This document shows, one piece after another, positions 25,752-35,700 of a stretch of DNA of 64,000 bases. A model generated the notes under the pieces. That model was not told where the DNA came from. It saw nothing but the letters and a program-made list of their open reading frames with translations, and made no database searches. Made by a program: the position numbers and the translations under genes. Source of the DNA: Paenibacillus sophorae (lineage in GTDB: Bacteria; Bacillota; Bacilli; Paenibacillales; Paenibacillaceae). Position 1 is the stretch's first letter. Every line of letters begins with the position of its first letter. The stretch spans positions 5,704,001 through 5,768,000 of the forward strand of contig NZ_CP076607.1 in the NCBI RefSeq assembly GCF_018966525.1. Reading direction: 5' to 3'.

Positions 25752-28064
25752 TTAAAATTCGAATGTTCTGCTCACGATCGTCGACTGATCGAAAAACATC
25801 TCTGGCATGAACATCTCCGATCTCGACATGAATGTTTTCCCTATAATGTTCGGTAAACCGTCCATCACATCGGACACGATCACTTTGATCTTGCCTTTCG
25901 ACTTGCTGGTCACTTCGAGTGTCAATGGGCTGTCCGAGGTTACAAAGTATTCGATATTCCAAGGCAGCGTGTAGTTGGTGCGTTTAAACGAAGTTCCGTT
26001 AAACGCAATTTTCTCGACGTTCGGATCAGGAATTTGGAATAAGTGCTTGCCGGCCTGATACTTTGAAGTTACGGTCAGGCGGATCGTGCGCATCCCGTCC
26101 ACATCCGTTTGATCCTCCTTTAATTGAACGTCCGGTGCGAGCAGCGATACGTTCGGCGCCGCTTCGGTCAGCACCTTCATATGGGGGAGACCGATTGGCA
26201 AGACTTGATCGACTGTTCGCTCTTGCGGATTTGGAAGAAATTGTTCAAGATATTCGTCTGTGTGGTCGCTCCAACTTACCCAGACCGATTTATCGGTGTC
26301 TGCATTCAAGTAATACGAGATATTGTTGCCTACCGGTTGTTCGCTGCTAGGTTGCGCCGTGAAGGCGGAGATGATCAGTAAGACGACGGTAGTCAGCGTG
26401 GCAGTGCCGGGCAGCCACCATTTGCCGCTTTCCATACAGACAGACAGCTGCGGCAAAAGCAACTGAAGTCCTAACACGACCAGTACCATCGCGAAGGCAT
26501 TGATCGTGACTGGCATGAAAATAAAGAGCAGGCTGATAACCGACGTCAGGAAAAAGACGACCGGCAACATCGTGACAAGCATAGAAGCCGGGTGTTCAAG
26601 CATGGCTTCGGGATCATTTTTATACATGGCGATACCTAAAACGATCACGTTGATCAAGAGCGGCCACGTAAACAGGTAACCCGCTCCCGGAAGCACAACG
26701 GAGACTGCCAGCATCAGCAGGGTCCAGAGCAGCAGGCCGCTGCCCAGCAAGTTGAGCAGGCCGAGCTGTTTTTTGAAGCGATTCAGCAGCAAGGCAGTGA
26801 TCGCCAAAGTCAGGGTAACGAATCCGATCTCATAGAGATTATTGTCATAGAGACCGCCCATCGGGGCGTACATGTCACCGGCCCATAGCGCCTCGATTCC
26901 CTTCCAGATACCGAAAACGACAGCCGGAGCGACGATCATGGCGAGCAGCTCGACAAGCAGACCGAGTGCGATCTTTTTCAAAGACAAATGATGTTTGCGC
27001 AACCCGATCACGAGTACGGTGACAAACAGTAGCGTGACGGCAGCGGTGATCGGCACGACCCAGGATTGCGGATAGTGTACCAGCAGGCCGAGCAGGTTGA
27101 AGTACGCGGCGTCCGGCGCTTTCGTGTTCGTCAGGTCAGTATTGCCGAATTGTTTAACCAGTTTCAGAGTGTTGTCGCCTTGGTGCTGGAGAGATGCACG
27201 ATCGACATTGGCGACGTTGTCCATAACCGTGTGGTAAGCTGGCCAGTTGTCACCGAACGCGAAATTCATCCCGGAGACTTGCTTCTCGTTCGAAACAGTG
27301 AGGTCGGAGCCGTTCGGCAGACGGCGATACAAGTCGCCCATAATCGAGTTGCTGACCGGATGTGTGCCGGCTTGGGCGAACTGGTCGATTAGCCAGCCGT
27401 TTTGATCACTAGTTTGGAACATTAGAGAAGCACCGCTGACGCCGCGCGCTTCGAGGTTGAGGACAACGCCGACCTCTTGAGACCAAGGGTGGTGGTTCCA
27501 GAATACTTGCGCCCCGAGGCTGCCGGGCTCTTCCCCATCGGTGAAGAGGAAGATAACGTCATTTTTAAGCGGCGGGCCATTTTTAAGCGTACGCAGCGTT
27601 TCCAGTTCGGTCGCAACGCCAGTGCCATCATCGCTGGCTCCAGGACCAGTTGGCACCGAGTCATAGTGGGCCATCAGGAGAACCGCTTTGCTATTGTCCG
27701 TTCCCTTCAGCCGCGCTACCACATTTGTGACTTTCGCGACACTGGGAAAATTATGACCCGCATAAGCGATGCCCGAATCCGTTTCCGGAGTCAGGCCCAT
27801 GTTTTTCAGTTGGTCAATCAAATATTGCCGAACGCGGGCGTTTTCTACCGACCCGGTCGGATGCGGTTTTTGAGCGATATTTTCGATCGTTTGGAGTGCG
27901 CGTTCTGCCGAAAAATCGCTGGACGATGCATCGATTGGTTTGAGGCTTGGCGGCTGTGCTTGCCAGAGCGTTAAAACGACCATCAATAGCATTACGATCA
28001 AAGTGCTGATCCCGCGCATTCGAGATCCGGCTGTCGGCTGTGTACGATAGGCGATTTTGCTCAC
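25752..28064 (-). CDS. Membrane-anchored M28-family zinc aminopeptidase
   Basis: The ~770-residue protein has an N-terminal anchor helix (STLIVMLLMVVLTLWQA). A peptidase M28 domain follows (residues ~30-320) with zinc and catalytic motifs AHYDSVPTGPGASDD, LFTDGEEPGSLGA and a WPAYHTVMDN His region. Then come about eight membrane helices and a C-terminal soluble domain (~620-770), the layout of Fxna/ER-aminopeptidase-like M28 proteins. The catalytic domain should face outside the cytoplasm. I prefer the GTG at 28064, nine bases after AAAGGAAG, over one 33 bases upstream. Placed inside the operon, it could trim a leader from an exported prodrug or degrade the product for immunity. This is inference. 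Confidence 0.85.
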   Translation of the reverse strand: MSKIAYRTQPTAGSRMRGISTLIVMLLMVVLTLWQAQPPSLKPIDASSSDFSAERALQTIENIAQKPHPTGSVENARVRQYLIDQLKNMGLTPETDSGIAYAGHNFPSVAKVTNVVARLKGTDNSKAVLLMAHYDSVPTGPGASDDGTGVATELETLRTLKNGPPLKNDVIFLFTDGEEPGSLGAQVFWNHHPWSQEVGVVLNLEARGVSGASLMFQTSDQNGWLIDQFAQAGTHPVSNSIMGDLYRRLPNGSDLTVSNEKQVSGMNFAFGDNWPAYHTVMDNVANVDRASLQHQGDNTLKLVKQFGNTDLTNTKAPDAAYFNLLGLLVHYPQSWVVPITAAVTLLFVTVLVIGLRKHHLSLKKIALGLLVELLAMIVAPAVVFGIWKGIEALWAGDMYAPMGGLYDNNLYEIGFVTLTLAITALLLNRFKKQLGLLNLLGSGLLLWTLLMLAVSVVLPGAGYLFTWPLLINVIVLGIAMYKNDPEAMLEHPASMLVTMLPVVFFLTSVISLLFIFMPVTINAFAMVLVVLGLQLLLPQLSVCMESGKWWLPGTATLTTVVLLIISAFTAQPSSEQPVGNNISYYLNADTDKSVWVSWSDHTDEYLEQFLPNPQERTVDQVLPIGLPHMKVLTEAAPNVSLLAPDVQLKEDQTDVDGMRTIRLTVTSKYQAGKHLFQIPDPNVEKIAFNGTSFKRTNYTLPWNIEYFVTSDSPLTLEVTSKSKGKIKVIVSDVMDGLPNIIGKTFMSRSEMFMPEMFFDQSTIVSRTFEF

Positions 28065-28118
28065 AACAGATTGTCTTCCTTTCAGGTTTACATTCACTGT
28101 TTGAAACGAAGGTTGGCG

Positions 28119-28305
28119 TCAATTTTTTTGTTTCAGGCTGCGCAGACGCATTACTGTCCACACCTCATGCAGATGGTATATGCATGTATGCACTTCATCA
28201 ACATCATTCCAACCGTGAGGGAATCTCTTTGTTCTAAGGTCAGATGGAATTCTGGCCTTCCAGGTTCACTACCACTTTATAATCGGTCGCCTATGTTTCT
28301 CGCAT
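28119..28305 (-). pseudogene. Decayed stand-alone MbtH-like gene
   Basis: An ATG at 28305 with a strong AAGGAGG site opens MRET and stops at once. In the next frame the strand reads DYKVVVNLEGQNSI, followed by TGA where MbtH proteins have the first conserved Trp, then P, TAG and NKEIPSR. A third frame reads DVDEVHTCIYHLHEVWTVMR and ends RSLKQKN at a TGA (28119-28121). These are the start, middle and end (ECLxYIxEVWTDMRP pattern) of an MbtH-like protein in the right order and total length (62 codons; family about 65-75). Frameshifts and nonsense codons make it non-functional. MbtH proteins normally activate NRPS adenylation domains. Confidence 0.75.
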
Positions 28306-28327
28306 ATGTAGCCTCCTTAAATGTTCC

Positions 28328-29686
28328 TCAAGCTTTCATTACTGGTTCCACGTGAATGGCGCTGTTTACCAGCCCCTTACTTTTGTTACAGCGTTGCACG
28401 TCTTCCCACGTATATCTTCCTTTGTGGAGTAATAATACCGGATTCTCCTTCCGCTTGTACTTCTTATCCACTTTCAGCACCACATCATAGCGGAATCGGT
28501 TCAGCTCGTTTTCGATCTCCCCCAGCTTGCAACTGCTTTCCCATCCGCAAATCTCTGGATATTTTCGATGTAAATCTTCAAAGAAGTTCTCGTCCACGAA
28601 CAAATCTTCATCCCAACTTGTTTTCACGAGATCATTCGGATGTGTCTGCTGATAGGCCCGAGTCTCCTCTACCAGTTCCTGCTTCTTTCGAAGATCCAGC
28701 AAATCGTCCAGATAGAGAATTCCTTTCTCCTTCAGCAGGCTGATCGCGCTTTGTATCACTTTTTCCAAATATAGCGTGTTGGGAAAATAGTGAACCACGC
28801 TGCTCATCATGACAACGTCAAAGTCAGCCTCAGCGATCCCTTCAATCTCGGCCGCGGCCGCCTGCCTTAACTCCACATGAGACAATCCTTCCCGTCTCGT
28901 CATCCATCTGTTTCGCTCGATGATAGTTTCGGACAGATCGGTGGCGAAGTATGCTTTCACCTCCGGTGCCAGATGAAACAGCACCAAACCGTGTCCGCAA
29001 CCAATCTCAAACACCTTCGACTCCTTGGTGAGGTACGGCTTCAGCTTTGTTCGGAAGTTATCGATGTACTCCTGCATCTCTTCAAGGCTGAAAGCTTTCC
29101 CGCCGAAACTGCTGTTCCAACCATAATCATTTAGCTCCTCACTCGTCTCTTCCGCCACTGACTCCCAGATGTGTTTTTCAAGGGACTGCTTTTCGCTACT
29201 TGAGGCGTCATACTCATCTAGTAGGAGATATCCGCCAAGCGATTCTGTCTCCCAAAGCAACCGATCCGCTTCATCCACATAACGGCTTGTCGTTAGAAGG
29301 AGAGCAGTACGGTCTCTCTGCAACGGCTCTATCAGGTTTTTCACATCCCACACCTCATAGCTTGCCCCTAGATATTGCAGTGCCGAAAATGCAAGCAACT
29401 TCTCAATTGAATCGTCCAGCAACACGCCAATACAACCCGTCTGATCCTGCAGACATTGCCTCAAAAAATAAACCAGTTGGCTGACACGTTCGCTATAGCA
29501 TTCATTGGAAAGCGTTTGGTCGTCGGAACAAAGCACCATTCCAATGTAATTCAAACAAACATCTCGTTCTCCATGAAACCCAACATCTGTCCAGCCATTG
29601 GGATTCGTTCTGCTCAGTGGCCAAATCGAATACTGTCCTTCTCGATTTACGACCACTTTATAAATCAAAGTTGGATTTTGATGCAT
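28328..29686 (-). CDS. MbtH-like / truncated adenylation / methyltransferase fusion protein
   Basis: This 452-residue protein combines three NRPS-derived parts. Residues ~8-50 are MbtH-like (YKVVVNREGQYSIWP, NGWTDVGFHGERDVCLNYI) but lack the final VWTDMRP. Residues ~55-130 resemble the start of an adenylation domain (ERVSQLVYFLRQ, IGVLLDDSIEKLLAFSALQY). Residues ~150-430 are a SAM-dependent methyltransferase of the type usually inserted in A domains: IWESVAEETSEELNDYGWNS, SAM motif VFEIGCGHGLVLFHL near residue 230, and VVMMSSVVHYFPN. It should methylate N or C of a carrier-bound residue in trans. The ATG at 29686 is eight bases after AAGGAG. It follows the hybrid NRPS gene by 41 bases. Confidence 0.82.
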   Translation of the reverse strand: MHQNPTLIYKVVVNREGQYSIWPLSRTNPNGWTDVGFHGERDVCLNYIGMVLCSDDQTLSNECYSERVSQLVYFLRQCLQDQTGCIGVLLDDSIEKLLAFSALQYLGASYEVWDVKNLIEPLQRDRTALLLTTSRYVDEADRLLWETESLGGYLLLDEYDASSSEKQSLEKHIWESVAEETSEELNDYGWNSSFGGKAFSLEEMQEYIDNFRTKLKPYLTKESKVFEIGCGHGLVLFHLAPEVKAYFATDLSETIIERNRWMTRREGLSHVELRQAAAAEIEGIAEADFDVVMMSSVVHYFPNTLYLEKVIQSAISLLKEKGILYLDDLLDLRKKQELVEETRAYQQTHPNDLVKTSWDEDLFVDENFFEDLHRKYPEICGWESSCKLGEIENELNRFRYDVVLKVDKKYKRKENPVLLLHKGRYTWEDVQRCNKSKGLVNSAIHVEPVMKA

Positions 29687-29727
29687 ATACACCTCTCCTT
29701 ATACCGAATATCCAAATTCTACATTCC

Positions 29728-32700
29728 CTACTTGATTGAACCTCGTCGTCTTGCTGCAAGTTGCTTTCTTTTATCTGCCCGGCTGCTCGCCAAGTCTTCA
29801 CCTTTTGTCACGGATTCTGTTGATTCGCTTAATACAAGGAACCCGGATAATCCACGGATCGTTGGATATTGGAACAACTCCATCGTCCTGATCGGGCGAG
29901 TTTTTCCTGCCAGTCGTGCATTGAGCTTCGTTTGCAGGTCGACCAGCTTCAGCGAATGCCCGCCCAGCTCGTAGAAATTGTCTTCGATCCCTACCTTCTG
30001 AATGCCCAGTACCTCGCGCCACGCTTGTACCATCAGTTCTTGGATTTCACTTTCCGGCTGGATGAAACGCGAAGATGAGCGACGATCGAACTCTCCCGGT
30101 GCTGGTAGAGCCTTGCGATCCAGTTTGCCGTTCGTGGTAAGCGGGAGTGCCTTCATCATGACAAAAGCGGATGGCATCATGTAATCAGGCAGGTTTTGTT
30201 GAAGCTGCGCCTTGATTTCACTCACTGATAGTTCTGCTTTGGAAACGAGGTAGGCGACCAGTTCGGCTTCGTCGCCTTGGTTGTTCCTTGCCACAACTGC
30301 GACATCGTCGATTCCCTCGAGTTTGCGCAACCGGCTTTCGATCTCCCCAAGCTCCATGCGGAAACCACGAATCTTGACTTGCTGGTCCGAGCGACCCAGG
30401 TACTCGATTTCTCCCGTCAGCGTCCAGCGTCCGATGTCTCCGGTCTTATACAGTCTTCCAGACTTGTCCGGTTCGATCCGATTCTCGATAAACCGATCCG
30501 CCGTTAACTCCGGCCGGTTCAAGTACCCTTGCGCCAAGCCTGGGCCGCCGACATAGAGCTCACCGACTGCGCCCACTGGACTGAATTTGCCGAAGCGATC
30601 GAGCAGGTACACTTGCAAATCGGGGATTGGCACCCCAATATTGCTCACCGATCCTTGGGTAAAATCGACCTCCGTGATCGGCTTGTACGTGACGTGCACC
30701 GTTGTCTCGGTGATCCCGTACATGTTAACCAATTGCGGCTTCTCGAAGCCATGGCGATCAAACCATGGTTGGAGACTCGTGAAATTCAGTGCTTCACCGC
30801 CGAAGATGACATAGCGTATGGCAAGATCATTCGTTGCGGACTGCGTCATATCCGCTTGAATCAACTGCACGAACGCGGACGGCGTTTGATTCAGCACAGT
30901 AACTTTCTCTTTGCGCAGCAACTCACGAAAGTCGTAAGGGGATCGCGCGACAAACGGATTCACCACCACGAGCGTTCCTCCATGCAGCAGTGCCCCCCAA
31001 ATCTCCCAGACGGAAAAGTCGAATGCGATCGAGTGAAACAGCGTCCAAACGTCATCTGCATTGAAACCGTACCATTGTGCAGTTTGGCTGAAAAGCCGCA
31101 CGACGTTGGAATGATTAAGCAAAGCGCCTTTTGGTGTTCCAGTGGAACCGGACGTGTAGATAACGTATGCCAGTTGATCGCCCCTCACCTCCACCTGAAG
31201 GTCAGCATCCGATTCAGCTTCGATTTCGGACCAGGTGGCATCTAGTGAGATCGTATCGACATCATCCGGCAGATCCGCCTGGTCACACAATGCACTCTCA
31301 GTTAGCAACAAATTCACGCCGGAGTCTTGGATCATGAACTTCATGCGTTCACTCGGATACTTGGGATCAATCGGTAGATAAGCGCCGCCAGCTTTGAGAA
31401 TCCCGATCAAGCCTACGATCGTATCGATCGATGGATTCAGGAACAAACCGACCAGGCGATTCGCATTGATCCCTTTTTTGACCAAATAGCGCGCCAGGCG
31501 ATTCGTCCGACGGTTTAGTTCGCCGTACTGAATCTCTGCTCCGTCGCAGCGAATGGCGATCGCATTCGGCGTTCGTTCCGCCTGCTCGGTGAACAAAGCG
31601 ACCAGGCTAGATTGGCTATCATCGTGCACTGCGGCTGTATTCCAAACCTCGGTGATTGTTTTCACTTCATCCGCAAGCGCAATCTCCAAGTGACCGAACG
31701 CGTTACAGCCGCCAAGCACTTGCTCGGACAAGCGTTCCAGTCGCTCAAGCATCTGTGTGGACTCCCAAGTACTTTCATCAAAAGCTAGTCGAATTTCGAT
31801 TCCATCTGCTGACTCTTCAAATATGAAATGCACTTCATCAGCCTCATAGGATTCATGAACCGCCAACCGTGAGTGATTCTCACCTAAGAAAAACTCAGGG
31901 AAGTTATAGAAGTTTGTGTAGAAACGCACGCCTTGTCTTCCAAAAATCTGCTTTTGAGCGAACACAGAGATATTCTTGTGCGCTCTCGCTTTTCTGCGGT
32001 CCTGCAGGAGTTGAGACAGTATCTCTGCAAAGCTTGTCTCGGCCTGATCGAAGATCGATTGGGCAAACACGATCGGCTGAACTTGATACAGACACCCGAT
32101 GATATCCGCTTCCTGCTTTTCTCGACCTCCGCGAACATCAAATAGAACGAAATCATTTTCAGGTTGGTAGAATCGCGCCAACAGCACGCCGAGGAGAGTT
32201 TGGAAATATGCGGCCACCCCAAAACCCTGTTCGCGGCAATGCTGCTTGATCTTTTCCGTATGGGCGACATTGAAACGAATCGTTTCCAAGCGCGGTTTTC
32301 TGACCAGATTCGATGGAACGTTGGCCGTATGAACCAGAGGCTCCACCTGTTTCGTCGCTTCTGTCCAAAATGCAATCGCATCCGAGCGGTCGAAACTCAA
32401 ATTTCTCAGGGGAACCAGATTGTGGAACGCCACATCCAGAGACTTTCCTTGTGAGCCGCCTGTTCCCCTTTGGTAGGCTGCTGCCACGCGCTGGAAGAAG
32501 AGATGCCCAGAGTGCGCGTCCAGCACGATATGGTGGCAAGCCAGAACCGCCGTGTAGATGCCTCTCTCCCGATTTTTGAACAGCACATGGCGTACAGCAT
32601 TTTCAAACAGGTCAAACGGCGGTTGCGCGTATCTCGATACTGTACTGTTGAAGTCATCTCCTTCAACGAATTGCCAGTCCACCTCCATCGCGGTGTCTAC

Positions 32701-35700
32701 GCACTGATAGAAAGTGCCGTTCAGCGAGAAATAGCGGCTTTTCAATACCGGAGTTTCCTCGATGGTCTGCAGGACGGCTGCTTTCCAACGATCCGCATCG
32801 ACTGCAGTCCCCAGCTCCACCGAATAGGCCAGCCCGTATTGCCCCCCCTCGGAGCTGCGCAGATAATCGAGATACAGGTCCCGCTGCACAGGCGTCAGTG
32901 CAGCAGCGCTCAAGATCGATGGACGCGACTTCAGGAGAGCGCGGATAAATTCTTCATCCGATACGCCAGGCAGGGAAATGGAACGATTGAATTTACGGAT
33001 CAGCTCCTCCCCGACTTCCACCTGAGCCATCAGCTCCGAAAGCTTTTGGTTCGGGTTTTCCAGCACGCTTTTCAAGAACTGGTTCCAAATATCGATCATT
33101 CGTTCCATCGACTCACGGCTAAACAGGTCGGTGCTGTACTCGAGCGCGCCTATCAACTCTCTGCCCGTTTCACTAAAGCTGAGCGTCAGGTCGTATTTCG
33201 AAATCTCATGAGGAGACTCCATCAGCTCAAAGTCAAGACCTTCGAGCTTCATTGCTTGCATTGGCACGTTCTGCATGACAAACATCACTTGGCAAAGCGG
33301 TTGACGATCCAGTTTGCGCTCCAGTTGTAGTTCATTGACCAGCTTTTCGAACGGCATGTCCTGATGCGCATAGGCTCCCAGCAAAGTGTCCTTCACGTTC
33401 GCCACCAACCGTTCAAATGTCGGGTTACCCGAAAGGTCCGTGCGAATCGCCAATGTGTTGACGAAAAACCCGATCAGCTCTTCGATTTCCGTGCGATTCC
33501 GATTGGCGATCGGCATGCCGACGACGAGGTCTTCGGTCCCGGAATATTTATTGAGCAGCACACTGAATACCGACAATAAGATCATGTGAGGCGTGACGCC
33601 TAATGACTGGCTCAGCTTCTCGAGCGCCTGCACCTGTGTTTGCGGGATTTTCAGCTGCAGCTTCTCCCCCTTATAGGAAGGCATAGCCGGACGAGGAAAA
33701 TCGGTCTTGATCTCCAGCGATCCGCTGTGTCCCTTCAGGTAGTTCTTCCAGTACTTCAGCTGTTTGTCATACTCCTCACCCGACAGCCATTCTCGCTGCC
33801 AAATCGAGAAATCGGCATATTCAATCGGGAGTTCCGGCAGCGTAGCCGATTGAAAGTGCGCCAGAAACTCACGAATCAAGATCGAGATCGACCAAGCATC
33901 AGCGACGATGTGATGCACCGTAAACAGCAGGATGTGTTCGTTCTCCGCGATCCGAACCAGCCGACTTCTGAAGACAGGTCCCCGCTCCAGATCGAATCCG
34001 CGTTGCGACTCTTCGTACGCAAACGCTTGAACTTTCGCATCCGTTTCCTCGCGTGCATACCCGTAATAATCGAGATATTGCAAATCGAAAATTCCTGCTT
34101 GACTCATGTCATTTACGACTTGCACCGGAGATTCGCCGACGACTTGGAAGGTGGTGCGCAGCACCGCCTGCCGTTCCGCCAGCTTTTTAAACGCCTGCTC
34201 TACATCGCGCCAGTCTAGCGGTCCCTTGATGCGAATCATCTGTTGAATGTTGTAGAACGGATTGCCTGGGCTCAGTTGATTGAGGAACCAGAGGCGCTCT
34301 TGGGCAAACGAGAGCGGGATTTTCTCTTTTTCCTCATACCGTTTTAACGCAGCGGTTGAATCAGGTGTGGTGAATGCATCCAATTTCGCTTCAATTTGCT
34401 TGGCCAGTTCCTCCAACGTCGGGTTGATGAATAGGCTGTCGATCTGGACTTCGACCCCAAATTGCGAACGAATCCTTGAAATCAGCTGTGTCGCCAGCAA
34501 GGAGTGTCCGCCTAGTTCGAAGAAGTTGTCAGATACCCCAATCTTACCGACATTCAGGATTTTTCCCCAGATCTCGGCAAGCTTCTTCTCTGTCGGAGAT
34601 TGCGGCTCTTGAAACTTGGTAGAGACCGCTTCCTTATCGGCTGCCAGCCTTCTCAGCGCCGATTTGTCCAATGCTCCAGTTGCGTCGACCGGAAGATTAT
34701 CCAGCCAATTGAGATCGAAGTGAAACACGGAGCCGAATCCATCTGTCAAATCGCCGCGGGACAATGTCCCCAGCACGGCATTCGGTTGCACTTCGCCCGA
34801 ATAATAACAGCGCAGCAGATCGCCCGGTTCTGCCGGAAGGCTCATGCGGCTGGCCACAAAGCGCTTCGTCGGGTTCAACCCCACCATCATCATGCTTGGA
34901 GTCTGGCTCAAAGCGGCGAGCAGCGAGGCCAAGCCTTGCTTAGGCATGATAGACAGGAAACCTTTTGCTTTCAAAAGGTCGGCGAGCAGAGATCCTTTGT
35001 TCATTCCGATCTCTTCCCACTGTGTCCAGGCGATCGAATAAACGCTCAAATCCGCTTGTCCCACTGCCGATGGCAACTCGTCCAAGTAAGCGTTGGCTGC
35101 GGAGTAAGCTCCGGCTCGGAAGCCGCCGAACGTCCCGTTGACCGAAGAGGACATCACCAATAAAGAACCCGGGCGAGCGGAGAAGATCTCCAGAAGGGAC
35201 TTCGCCCCTAGCACTTTTCCGTCGATCGCCTGCGCGATCGTTTCCGGCGTCTCTTCTTCTAGCAATCGTTCCTCCATCACGCCGGCAAAATGAAATGCCC
35301 CCACAATCGGCGCTTGCCAATGCGATTCCGCTTTGTTGACAGCGTCTTCCAAAGAATGTGCGTTCGCCACGTCCGCTTGGAAAAAGAGAATTCGGTCCGG
35401 CAAGTGTGAGAGGCCTTTCCACGCATCCGCATAGGCGTTCGCCGTTGAGCGGGCTACCAACAGTACTTTCGCATCAAACTGTTCCACCAACATTTTGGCG
35501 GTGAGGCTGCCGATCCCGCCGGTGCCCCCGGTCACGAGATAATGCCCCCCTCGCTTGATCGGCAAAGGCGACTGTCCTTGCGTCAGTTCGACCGGGATAA
35601 GTTTCGAAATCATCCGTTTGCCGCCACGGAAAGCGACTTCCCCAGCCAGCACGCCATCGGTCAGTTCTTGATAAGCCGCTTTCGCCGCCGCCGACGGCGC

